From: Promethearchaeota archaeon
GTDB taxonomy: Archaea; Asgardarchaeota; Lokiarchaeia; Sigyniarchaeales; SOKP01
Length of the DNA: 33,292 bases
Assembly (NCBI GenBank): GCA_019058295.1
Contig: JAHPZI010000005.1
Location: 1 to 33,292, forward strand
Direction: 5' to 3'
The notes under the pieces were generated by a model, which was not told the DNA's origin, did no database searches, and saw only the letters and a list, made by a program, of their open reading frames with translations. Below, piece by piece: positions 16,198 to 23,833 of the stretch; the first letter of the stretch is position 1, and the number at the start of each line of letters is the position of its first letter. A program made the position numbers and the translations under genes.

Positions 16198-17070
16198 ATG
16201 ACTGAAGATGATGTACCAGATATTAATTTGAAAGAGACTGTAGAACAAGGTAAAAAAGAAGCCATGGATCTACGTATGGAAGAGATAAATAAAAATATGG
16301 CAAAAATTAAACATAAAATTGTTGTGATCTCCGGAAAGGGAGGTGTTGGAAAAACTACAGTCGCTGTCAACCTTGCCATGAGTTTAGCAAGTGTAGGATT
16401 AAGAGTAGGGCTATTAGATGTTGACATTACGGGGCCTAATGTAGCTAAAATGTTGGGAATTAGCCCCGAATTAAAGCCAAGAGTTGATCCAGAAGCCAAG
16501 AAATTTTATCCAATTAATGGTCCCTTGAATATAAAAGTCATGAGTATGGCTTTCCTGATCATGGGGCAAGATGATCCAGTTATTTGGAGAGGCCCAATGA
16601 AAATGGGAGCTGTAAGACAATTTCTTGGCGATGCTGAATGGGGTGAACTTGATTATTTAGTATGTGATTTACCACCTGGAACTTCTGATGAGACTTTAGA
16701 CATTCTCCAACTTATCCCCGATGAAAATGTGATTGTTGTTTCTACTCCTCAAGAAGTTGCTCTTATGGATGCTCGAAAAACAATAAAAATGTCTCAAATA
16801 ATGGAAAGAAATGTTCTTGGGATTATTGAAAACATGTCTGGATTTGACTGTCCTCATTGTGGTGAACATATCGATCTTTATCCTCCAGGAGGAGCTGAAA
16901 AGGCTGCGAAGGATTTCAATATTCAATTATTGGGTAAAATACCTTTTGAAGTTGAAATAGGAATTCAAGGAGATCAAGGTTTACCTTTTATAATTAAATA
17001 TTCTGATAGTAAAAGTGCGAAAGCTTTCAAAAAGGCTGTAAAAAATATTCAAGAAATATTAGAAAAATAA
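16198..17070 (+). CDS. Mrp/NBP35-type Fe-S cluster carrier ATPase
   Basis: Iron-sulfur cluster carrier of the Mrp/ApbC/NBP35 family, 290 residues. The Walker A is GKGGVGKT (46-53), VWRG-like WRGPMKMGAV and CDLPPGTSDE are the family signatures, and the CPHC motif (C218, C221) is the pair that bridges a [4Fe-4S] cluster between two subunits. The N-terminal 40 residues are charged. The start ATG follows GTGAT. It is followed after 60 bases by an IscU-type scaffold and then a radical SAM protein, all rightward, a natural Fe-S biogenesis set. No SufBC genes are seen in the window. Confidence 0.95.
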   Translation: MTEDDVPDINLKETVEQGKKEAMDLRMEEINKNMAKIKHKIVVISGKGGVGKTTVAVNLAMSLASVGLRVGLLDVDITGPNVAKMLGISPELKPRVDPEAKKFYPINGPLNIKVMSMAFLIMGQDDPVIWRGPMKMGAVRQFLGDAEWGELDYLVCDLPPGTSDETLDILQLIPDENVIVVSTPQEVALMDARKTIKMSQIMERNVLGIIENMSGFDCPHCGEHIDLYPPGGAEKAAKDFNIQLLGKIPFEVEIGIQGDQGLPFIIKYSDSKSAKAFKKAVKNIQEILEK

Positions 17071-17130
17071 TTCATAATTTTAAATTGACATTTAAAGTTA
17101 TATTTAATAAAAAAACTAATTTAAGATAAC

Positions 17131-17577
17131 ATGGCCGAAGAGCATTTTGATGAATTTGTAAAAAATCTTCAAAAAGAAATTATAAATAAGGAATTAGAAC
17201 AATATAATCAATACGTTGTTAAATTATTCCATAATCCGAAAAATTGGGGTAAACCCCCTGATGATAAAATAAGTATATGGCATGCTTATGAGGGACCTTG
17301 TGGGGATACGATGCAGTTCTTTTTAAAAATTAATAATAATAATAATATAATCGAAAAAGCAAACTTTATTACAGACGGTTGTGGAGCAACAGTAGCAGCA
17401 GGAAGCCAAACAACTCTTTTGATTGAGGGCAAATCTTTAGATTTTGCTGAAAAATTAAAACCAGAAGATATTGAAAATGCCTTAGGGGGACTACCAGAAG
17501 ATCATAAACATTGCGCAGAATTAGCTGCGAGAACTTTAAAACGGTCGATTGAGAAATTCAAATATACAAAGGGATAG
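17131..17577 (+). CDS. IscU/NifU-type Fe-S cluster scaffold protein
   Basis: Scaffold protein of 148 residues with the three conserved cysteines of the IscU fold: C57 in GPCGDTM, C84 in DGCGAT and C128 in HCAELA. The IscU-type aspartate next to the first cysteine is present. It would accept iron and sulfur and build [2Fe-2S] or [4Fe-4S] clusters for transfer to the Mrp protein encoded just upstream. No cysteine desulfurase (IscS) is nearby. The N-terminal 30 residues are a charged helix, and a run of six Asn (69-73 region) makes a surface loop. Confidence 0.92.
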   Translation: MAEEHFDEFVKNLQKEIINKELEQYNQYVVKLFHNPKNWGKPPDDKISIWHAYEGPCGDTMQFFLKINNNNNIIEKANFITDGCGATVAAGSQTTLLIEGKSLDFAEKLKPEDIENALGGLPEDHKHCAELAARTLKRSIEKFKYTKG

Positions 17578-17667
17578 TTATGATTATATTATTCTTTTAT
17601 TTCTTGCGTGAATAAGAACTATTAAATTATTTTTTTTAATACATTAATATTATTTTTAGAAGCTTAT

Positions 17668-18603
17668 ATGAAATATATCTATGGGCCTGTACCGAGTAGG
17701 AGATTGGGTAGATCTTTGGGAATTGATCCTATTCCCTCAAAAACTTGTAATTTCCAATGTATATATTGTCAAATAGGAAAAACGACTTTTTTTACGAATG
17801 AACGGAGAAATTATTATCCGAAGGAAGAAATTATTGCTGAAATGAGAGAAGCTATCGAACAAAATGAAAAAAAAATAGATTATATAACTTTTGTTGGCAG
17901 TGGTGAACCCACATTATATAAAGATTTAGAAGAATTGATTTTAAAAGCAAAAGAGTTATCAAAAAACCCCGTTTGCGTAATTACAAATGGTGCATTATTG
18001 TATAATTCCGAGGTTAGTAAAGCCCTTATGCTTGCTGATGTTGTTTTACCTAGCCTAGATGCGGGAGATAGTCAGCTTTTTATCAAAATTAATCGACCTC
18101 ACCCTTCTCTTAAATATAATGACATTATTCAAGGGATAATTGAATTTAAAAGAAAATTTAAAGGTAAGTTATGGTTAGAAATAATGATTATAAAGGGCGT
18201 TAACGATTCAAATGAAAATTTATTAAAAATTAAAGAAAAAATTGATTTAATAAAACCAGATAGAATTGATATTAACGTTCCAACAAGACCTCCTACAGAA
18301 AATTGGGTTAAAATTCCAGATAAAAGCATTATTCCTCTTCTTAAGGAAATTTTTGGTGATATTTATGATATAACATTTCCAGAAAAGGGAAAATTCGATT
18401 ACTATTCCTTAGATTTTGAAAAAGAAATCTTATCAATAATAGAAAGACATCCTATGAGACAAGATCAAATAATTGAGACTTTTCATTCAGGTAATTTTAA
18501 ACAAGAAGAAATTTTAAAGCGATTAAAAGCACTTGAATATCAGAAAATAATTACAAAGATAATCTATAATAATGAAATCTTTTGGAAATTAGATCAAGGG
18601 TAA
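17668..18603 (+). CDS. Radical SAM protein (COG0731-like) with winged-helix C-terminus
   Basis: Radical SAM enzyme of 311 residues. The cluster motif CNFQCIYC (C27, C31, C34) follows the very characteristic start YGPVPSRRLGRSLGID. GSGEPTL is the SAM-binding GGE-like motif. After about residue 245 there is a small helix-turn-helix-like domain (RHPMRQDQIIETFHSG, KRLKALEYQKII). Proteins of this COG are widespread in archaea and bacteria without a settled reaction. The context (Mrp and IscU upstream) suggests a link to metallocofactors. It converges with the DtxR-type gene with only 13 bases between the stops. Confidence 0.88.
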   Translation: MKYIYGPVPSRRLGRSLGIDPIPSKTCNFQCIYCQIGKTTFFTNERRNYYPKEEIIAEMREAIEQNEKKIDYITFVGSGEPTLYKDLEELILKAKELSKNPVCVITNGALLYNSEVSKALMLADVVLPSLDAGDSQLFIKINRPHPSLKYNDIIQGIIEFKRKFKGKLWLEIMIIKGVNDSNENLLKIKEKIDLIKPDRIDINVPTRPPTENWVKIPDKSIIPLLKEIFGDIYDITFPEKGKFDYYSLDFEKEILSIIERHPMRQDQIIETFHSGNFKQEEILKRLKALEYQKIITKIIYNNEIFWKLDQG

Positions 18604-18616
18604 ATTTATTTGTGTA

Positions 18617-19003
18617 TTAATAATGAAATTCAAGAATAAGACTTTCTAGGGCATCAGATATCTCTGGAGTTATATAATGCTCAATTTTACAACATAAATT
18701 TTTCACTTGATCATTGTCTTTTAATTTTAAAACATGTACAAAAAAATCAAATAAACTATTATAGTTTTTAACAATGCTAAGGGCAATTTTTTTTCCCTTT
18801 TTAGTTAATCTTAAAGATTTATTAGGCTTCCAATCTATTAGATCTTTCGCTTTTAACTTATACAACATATTTGTAACTGAAGATGGGTTAACTTTTAATA
18901 TATTTGAAATTTCTGAATTAGATACCCAGCCACCTTTATTCTCTTTTGAAATTAAATATATGGCTTTTATATAATCTTCATAACTCTTATTTAAGTGTTT
19001 CAT
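18617..19003 (-). CDS. DtxR-family metal-dependent transcription regulator
   Basis: Regulator of 128 residues: an N-terminal winged helix (SYEDYIKAIYLISKE, VSNSEISNILKVNPSSVTNM) and the dimerisation and metal-binding domain (CCKIEHYITPEISDALESL). Members sense Fe(II) or Mn(II) and bind palindromic operators. The C-terminal SH3-like domain of DtxR/IdeR is absent, as in MntR-type and many archaeal members. Its location between the Fe-S block and the feo genes makes it the leading candidate for controlling iron uptake here, either through the TTAGTCATGACTAA sites at feoA or the TGAATAATTATTCA sites. It lies 46 bases after the DUF5320 stop in the same direction. Confidence 0.92.
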   Translation of the reverse strand: MKHLNKSYEDYIKAIYLISKENKGGWVSNSEISNILKVNPSSVTNMLYKLKAKDLIDWKPNKSLRLTKKGKKIALSIVKNYNSLFDFFVHVLKLKDNDQVKNLCCKIEHYITPEISDALESLILEFHY

Positions 19004-19049
19004 TTTATTTCAAATTTCCAATGGGACTTTTAAATTAAAAAAAAAAAAA

Positions 19050-19445
19050 TTATTCAGTTTTTTCTAATTCTTCAATTCTTTTAGAAATATCGCCTAATGC
19101 GGTTTTAATTCCATCCATTTCAGACTCTAAATATTGCTTTTCTTGCTTAAGTATATTTAATTGCGCTTCAGGAGTAGTCGGAGGTGGATAAACGGGGGGA
19201 GGGACTAAATTTGATCCGTATAATGGAGCACCATACCCCCAGAAACCTCCAAACCTTCTGCCGCCACCTCTACCCCATCCGACGCCGCGCCCATATCCCA
19301 TTCCTCGACCTCCTCCAAATCCTCTTCCAAGACCCATACCTGGTCCTTTAGTATATCCTGGTGAATTATAACCTGCGCAATATCCTAAACCTCTACCAGT
19401 CATAGAACCTTGACCCCAAGGTCCCGTACCATCTCCTCTAGGCAT
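19050..19445 (-). CDS. DUF5320 Gly/Met/Arg-rich protein
   Basis: Product of 131 residues beginning PRGDGTGPWGQGSMTGRGLG, which is the DUF5320 signature, followed by a cysteine, a Gly/Arg/Met-rich stretch to about residue 75, a proline segment, and a C-terminal coiled coil (about 95-130). Function unknown; DUF5320 genes accompany NifX-like and MinD-like genes, as they do here. The start at 19445 has GAGGTGG 8 bases upstream; an in-frame GTG at 19457 is within that ribosome binding site. The DtxR-type gene follows. The promoter is duplicated, with two copies of the shared palindrome. Confidence 0.9.
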   Translation of the reverse strand: MPRGDGTGPWGQGSMTGRGLGYCAGYNSPGYTKGPGMGLGRGFGGGRGMGYGRGVGWGRGGGRRFGGFWGYGAPLYGSNLVPPPVYPPPTTPEAQLNILKQEKQYLESEMDGIKTALGDISKRIEELEKTE

Positions 19446-19497
19446 TTTTTTTACCACCTCGTTTTAAAATTTAGGTTTTTTATATTTTATATTATAG

Positions 19498-19619
19498 TGA
19501 ATGATTATTCATAATACTAATAGTTTTCTTCATATAAAAATATAACTATTTTGGTTTCTGAATGATTATTCATAATACTAATAGTTTTTTTCATATAAAA
19601 ATATAACTATTTTAATTTA
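19498..19619 (-). repeat. 61-bp tandem duplication containing two promoter/operator modules
   Basis: Two direct copies (19498-19558 and 19559-19619) differ at only about four of 61 positions. Each carries, on the minus strand, a TATA-like TATATTTTTATAT (plus-strand 19532-19544 and 19593-19605) followed after about 20 bases by the palindrome TGAATAATCATTCA (19498-19511 and 19559-19572). They precede the DUF5320 gene. The copies give a doubled promoter with a doubled operator. Confidence 0.75.
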
Positions 19620-19681
19620 ATGTCTTAGTTCTTGAGATATAGATTATGTGAGTAAAAAATTAATAATTAAACCAGATTCTT

Positions 19682-19972
19682 CTATTCTTTATGCATATTT
19701 CCACAATCAACTAATATTTTAGAGGCTAAACCTCTACCTAAAACTATAGATGAGCCCTTTACAATAATATTTATGGGCCCTCGAAAAGGTGCACATTTCC
19801 TCATGCTAATTTTCACACCAGGTAGAATCCCTAGATGAGCAAGACGTTTTTTTGCCCTCTGACCAGCATTTACCCCAATAACGAGTAATTCTGAACCGAT
19901 TTCACAATCAGTTAAACATTTTATTAATGGTTTAGAATGAAGTCTATTTGGTTTTTTAAATAGATTACTCAT
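19682..19972 (-). CDS. feoA: FeoA-type ferrous iron transport accessory protein (leftward copy)
   Basis: FeoA of 96 residues with an SH3-like fold: CEIGSELLVIGVNAG, LAHLGILPGVKISM and VLGRGLASKI. FeoA proteins assist or regulate the FeoB iron transporter. It is transcribed away from the second feoA and feoB. Its promoter has a TATA element (TATTTATA, 20014-20007) just downstream of TTAGTCAAGACAAA, matching the site at the other feoA in 12 of 14 bases. Confidence 0.93.
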   Translation of the reverse strand: MSNLFKKPNRLHSKPLIKCLTDCEIGSELLVIGVNAGQRAKKRLAHLGILPGVKISMRKCAPFRGPINIIVKGSSIVLGRGLASKILVDCGNMHKE

Positions 19973-20015
19973 ATTTTCTACCTTGCATAAAGAAAAGGCG
20001 ATCTAGTATAAATAT

Positions 20016-20029
20016 TTTGTCTTGACTAA
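20016..20029 (-). promoter_or_regulatory. Putative iron box upstream of the leftward feoA
   Basis: On the minus strand TTAGTCAAGACAAA abuts the TATA element at 20014-20007. It is a 12 of 14 match to the perfect palindrome TTAGTCATGACTAA before the other feoA. The neighbouring AATTAGCTAATT palindrome (20028-20039) overlaps its end. TTAG...CTAA half sites resemble those bound by DtxR-family regulators; the link is inferred. Confidence 0.5.
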
Positions 20030-20197
20030 TTAGCTAATTTATATTATATTTTTAATTAAGGTTTGAATATTATTAGTGAGATATATAAGTTGATTATATT
20101 AAAAATAAATATAAAATATTAAATCCCTTAAAAAACATTTCAATCTTCAGTTTTTCATTAAAATCAACTTTTTAATCTTAAATAAAAAGATTAATAA

Positions 20198-20211
20198 TTA
20201 GTCATGACTAA
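20198..20211 (+). promoter_or_regulatory. Putative iron box upstream of feoA-feoB
   Basis: Perfect 14-bp palindrome TTAGTCATGACTAA directly followed by the TATA-like TTTAAATA (20213-20220). Binding here would block the basal factors, as expected for an iron-responsive repressor. Confidence 0.55.
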
Positions 20212-20259
20212 ATTTAAATATTAAAAATACTTATTATTATTGATAAAAAAGATAATTTA

Positions 20260-20571
20260 ATGTTGTTGATTATGATTAGATCAATGAATGAAAAATTTGT
20301 TCAAAAGAAAGGATTTGGAACCCCATTAATTAAATGCTTAACTAAATGTAAAAAAGGAGAAAAAACAAAAGTTATAGGTGTTAATGCGGGATTCCGAGCA
20401 AAAAAACGATTAGCGAATTTAGGAATAGTTCCTGGAACCACAATTAAGAAAAAAACGGAAGCCCCTTTTCATGGACCATTAGAAATTATTGTAAAAGGAT
20501 CAACATTAGCGATAGGTAGAGGTTTAGCATCAAAAATTATTGTTGAATGCTCTGAAATTTGTAATTTTTAA
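20260..20571 (+). CDS. feoA: FeoA-type ferrous iron transport accessory protein (feoB-linked copy)
   Basis: FeoA of up to 103 residues, paralogue of the leftward copy (KCLTKCKKGEKTKVIGVNAG, LANLGIVPG, IGRGLASKI). It precedes feoB by 82 bases in the same direction. Several ATG codons are possible (20260, 20272, 20284); none has a good ribosome binding site, so a short-leader or leaderless transcript from the TATA element at 20213 is likely, and the start is uncertain by up to eight residues. Confidence 0.92.
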   Translation: MLLIMIRSMNEKFVQKKGFGTPLIKCLTKCKKGEKTKVIGVNAGFRAKKRLANLGIVPGTTIKKKTEAPFHGPLEIIVKGSTLAIGRGLASKIIVECSEICNF

Positions 20572-20653
20572 AAAAGCTATTACTTTTAAAATCCTTATAA
20601 AAAATTTTTAAAATAATTAAATTAAGAAAAAAAATAGAAGTTATCATATTCAA

Positions 20654-22900
20654 ATGAATAAGAAAGGAAAGAGGAAGCGAAAAAAGCGTTCTAAAAGAAT
20701 GCTTCCATTAGAAAGGGTTTATCAAAAGAGACACGAGAGAAAACTCCGATCAAAAGTAAGTTCAGAGAAAAGAGCAATTTATGAAAAAGAAGACGCTTAT
20801 AAAGAAACGATTAACATCGCTTTAGCAGGTAATCCTAATGTAGGGAAATCAGTAATATTCAATCAACTAACTGGTCTCTCGCAAACAATCGGAAATTGGC
20901 CTGGCAAAACTGTAGAAAAAATGGAAGGCTATCTTAATTTTTTAGGCTACCACTTTAATATCATCGATTTACCTGGTATATATAGCTTATCTACATATTC
21001 TTTGGAAGAAATCGTAAGTCGAGAATATATTATTTCTGAAGAAGTGGATATTATTATAAATGTAATTGACGCTACAAATTTAGAGCGCAACTTATTTTTT
21101 ACTTTTCAGCTTTTAGAATTAGAAGTTCCAATGATACTGGCAATCAATCAAATGGACATACTCAGGAAAAGAAAAATTGACTTAGATTTCAAAAAGTTGG
21201 AAAAAATCTTTAAATTACCTGTTCTTCCCGTTGTTGCGGTACATGGTACAGGAGTACATCAATTATTAGAAGAAGCTATCGAATTAGTCATATATCATCA
21301 TCCACATTCTCATTATATTGAGGGTGGCAAGAACAAACATGAACATCTTAGTCATGATTATCATTTAAGAGAAGAAAGTAAGATTAAAATTGCTGAAGAG
21401 AGATCCACACTGAAATTTTTTCAATTTCCTGATTTATCATCCGTAATTTCCTATGGTAAGGAAGTTGAATTAAGGATAAAGGACTTGGTCAAATTGATTG
21501 ATGAATATCGAGATTATTTTTCTCAATTCAATTATCCTTCACGATTTTTAGCAATAAAAATTTTAGAAAATGATGAGGAAATAATTAAGATTTTTAATTT
21601 TGATGATAAATCCAAACATATTATTAAGATAGCAGAAAAATATCGTAAAGAATTGGAAGATTTACATGGTGAAGATATTAATACAATAATATCTTCCGAA
21701 ATTTACAATAATATACATAATATAATTGAAAAAACGGTCCTAGATTATACTCCAGAAACAATTAAAGAAACATTGGCCGAGAAAATTGACCACATTACAA
21801 CGCATTCAATAGGGGGTTATGTAATATTAGGATTAGTACTTGTTGGAATATATACATTTACATTTATTGTTGGTGATTTTTTAGGTGGATTAGTAGAAGA
21901 ATTATTTATGAATTTAACCATACCGATATATGCTACTTACGGTGAGGATAATGTTTGGGTTAAACTTCTGTGGGATGGGGCAATGGGCGGATTTTTTGGA
22001 GCTATTGGTGGAGTTCTTGTATATGTTATTCCATTCTTTCTTATAATTGAAATTCTTCAGGACTCAGGGTATCTACCGAGAGCTGCATTTCTTATGGATA
22101 GAGTAATGCACGCAATAGGAGTTCATGGAAAGACTATAATTCCAATGATTTTAGGTTTTGGATGTAATGTACCAGCATGTGCTGGTTGTAGAATAATGGA
22201 AACAGAACGGGAGAAAAAGATATCAATTGCGTTGACTTCGCTTGTTCCCTGCGCAGCAGTAACGACTGTTGTTTTAGGTTTAGTTGGACGCTATTTAGGG
22301 CTTGGATGGGTTTTATTTTTGTTCATTATAAATTTTTCTGTAATTTTATTCATAGGAAGAATATTAAATAAAGTAATGCCTGGTGAAAGTACAGAATTAA
22401 TTATGGAAATGCACGATTATCGCCTTCCTAATCTTAATGTTATTACTAAACAAACATATATGAGAAGTAAGGAATTTATATTTAAAGCTCTACCAATTAT
22501 TATCGTCTTAGGAATCGTCTTAGAAATCATGTTAATCTTCAATCTTTTGGAGCCTATTAATATCGTATTATCTCCAGTCACAGTTTTTTGGTTAGGATTG
22601 CCTATTGTTGTTGGTGTCTTTTTAATTTATGGTATTTTACGAAAGGAATTAACCTTAGTCCTTTTAGCAATTTTAGCAACTTCAATGGGATTAACTATAT
22701 TGGAACTTATGACACCGATACAGATGATTGTTTTTTGTTTAGTTACAATGCTTTATATCCCCTGTTTTGCTACAATAATAATTATCGCCAAGCAAACCAA
22801 TTGGAAATACGCTTTGCAAATTTCCTTAATGGAAATAGCTATCGCTTTATTAATAGGAGGAGCGATTTTTTGGGGATATAGTTTCTTTATAAATCTTTAG
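20654..22900 (+). CDS. feoB: Ferrous iron transporter FeoB
   Basis: GTPase-coupled Fe(II) uptake protein of 748 residues in the cytoplasmic membrane. The N-terminal G domain shows GNPNVGKS (59-66), DLPGIYSLS and NQMD. Then a helical segment with a His-rich stretch (YHHPHSHY, KHEHLSHDYH) and from about residue 380 the membrane part with two gate-type repeats (PRAAFLMDRVM, GFGCNVPAC). The first 50 residues are an extra, very basic extension (KKGKRKRKKRSKR) not found in typical FeoB. The start ATG has no strong ribosome binding site; an internal ATG at codon 16 would remove part of the extension. Downstream of feoA, controlled from the iron-box promoter. Confidence 0.96.
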   Translation: MNKKGKRKRKKRSKRMLPLERVYQKRHERKLRSKVSSEKRAIYEKEDAYKETINIALAGNPNVGKSVIFNQLTGLSQTIGNWPGKTVEKMEGYLNFLGYHFNIIDLPGIYSLSTYSLEEIVSREYIISEEVDIIINVIDATNLERNLFFTFQLLELEVPMILAINQMDILRKRKIDLDFKKLEKIFKLPVLPVVAVHGTGVHQLLEEAIELVIYHHPHSHYIEGGKNKHEHLSHDYHLREESKIKIAEERSTLKFFQFPDLSSVISYGKEVELRIKDLVKLIDEYRDYFSQFNYPSRFLAIKILENDEEIIKIFNFDDKSKHIIKIAEKYRKELEDLHGEDINTIISSEIYNNIHNIIEKTVLDYTPETIKETLAEKIDHITTHSIGGYVILGLVLVGIYTFTFIVGDFLGGLVEELFMNLTIPIYATYGEDNVWVKLLWDGAMGGFFGAIGGVLVYVIPFFLIIEILQDSGYLPRAAFLMDRVMHAIGVHGKTIIPMILGFGCNVPACAGCRIMETEREKKISIALTSLVPCAAVTTVVLGLVGRYLGLGWVLFLFIINFSVILFIGRILNKVMPGESTELIMEMHDYRLPNLNVITKQTYMRSKEFIFKALPIIIVLGIVLEIMLIFNLLEPINIVLSPVTVFWLGLPIVVGVFLIYGILRKELTLVLLAILATSMGLTILELMTPIQMIVFCLVTMLYIPCFATIIIIAKQTNWKYALQISLMEIAIALLIGGAIFWGYSFFINL

Positions 22901-23035
22901 TTTTTAGTAAAAATTTTTAAAAAATTAGTCTTCAGAAAATCCATAAATTTAGTCATCTGATTTAATTTATGTGTAATATTCTAAGTTTTAGATATATAAA
23001 TACCCTACTGTGTAAAGTATTGCTACAGATAATCT

Positions 23036-23833
23036 TTAACCTCTAAATCTTTTTTGTAGAGTTTTTTGATGTAATGTAAAGGATATGAACAAAAATCCAA
23101 ATCCAAAAATCAGCAAAATACTAAAATCAATTAAAAGCCCCCATGTTCCAAAAGCACTAACTTCACCTAAACCAATATTAATAACATCAATGAAATATGT
23201 AAGTGGGGATATTAAGGCTAATGGAGCTGATGAAATTGGCATAAATAATGGACTCATGAAAACTATTGGAAATTTTATTAAAATGGTTAGAATCATAGTA
23301 CTTGCAGGTGTATCTGTTGGAGGAACTGATAATATTAAGCTGAAGCTTGAATATGCAAAAGCCGCTATTATAATTCCGATGATGATGATTAAAATATTTA
23401 TATAGGACCATAAACCAAAAATAAACACCCCTAAAACCATCGGGATAGTAGAAAATATACAACCGAAAAAAAATGAGCTCCACACATTACCAAGTAAAAT
23501 TGTTTTTATTGAAATCGGACAAGATATCAATCGCTCTAAAGTCTTTTGTCGAGTCTCCCATGGAAAAACTACTGGCCCAATAGATGTTGAAGTTAGGAAT
23601 AAAACCATTGCCATAAGTCCAGAAATTATATAAATTGGAAGAATAGTTCTCCCAACAGTAAAAGCTAAAAATAACATGATTGGAAACAATATTCCTTGAA
23701 TTACTACAGGTCCTTTATTATAATAAATTCTTAAATCCTTCTTAGCTATCGCAAAAGATCTTCTAATTTGTGTTAAAAAACTCTCAGATTTTAAATTCTC
23801 TAAAAAATTTTCATTTATATTACTAATTATTAT
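23036..23833 (-). CDS. ABC-2 type transporter permease, no canonical start; probably made by -1 frameshift from the ATPase gene
   Basis: Integral membrane subunit with about six transmembrane helices. The segment RRSFAIAKKDLRIYYNKGP before the first helix is typical of archaeal ABC-2 permease N-termini, so the protein truly begins upstream of the TTG at 23689. Yet from there back to the ATPase stop (TAA, 23832-23830) this frame has no ATG, GTG or TTG. The frame joins the ATPase frame at a run of eight G (23841-23834, minus strand): a -1 slip there reads through into GGG ATA ATA ATT, giving one fused polypeptide. A non-AUG start (ATA or ATT) or a sequencing error in the homopolymer are the alternatives. 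Confidence 0.8.
   Translation of the reverse strand: MIISNINENFLENLKSESFLTQIRRSFAIAKKDLRIYYNKGPVVIQGILFPIMLFLAFTVGRTILPIYIISGLMAMVLFLTSTSIGPVVFPWETRQKTLERLISCPISIKTILLGNVWSSFFFGCIFSTIPMVLGVFIFGLWSYINILIIIIGIIIAAFAYSSFSLILSVPPTDTPASTMILTILIKFPIVFMSPLFMPISSAPLALISPLTYFIDVINIGLGEVSAFGTWGLLIDFSILLIFGFGFLFISFTLHQKTLQKRFRG

Noticed and set aside
11517..19445. Nitrogen fixation locus, because of NifX-, NifU- and MinD-type names.
   Set aside because: No nifH, nifD, nifK or nifB is present; these families also occur widely in non-fixing anaerobes.
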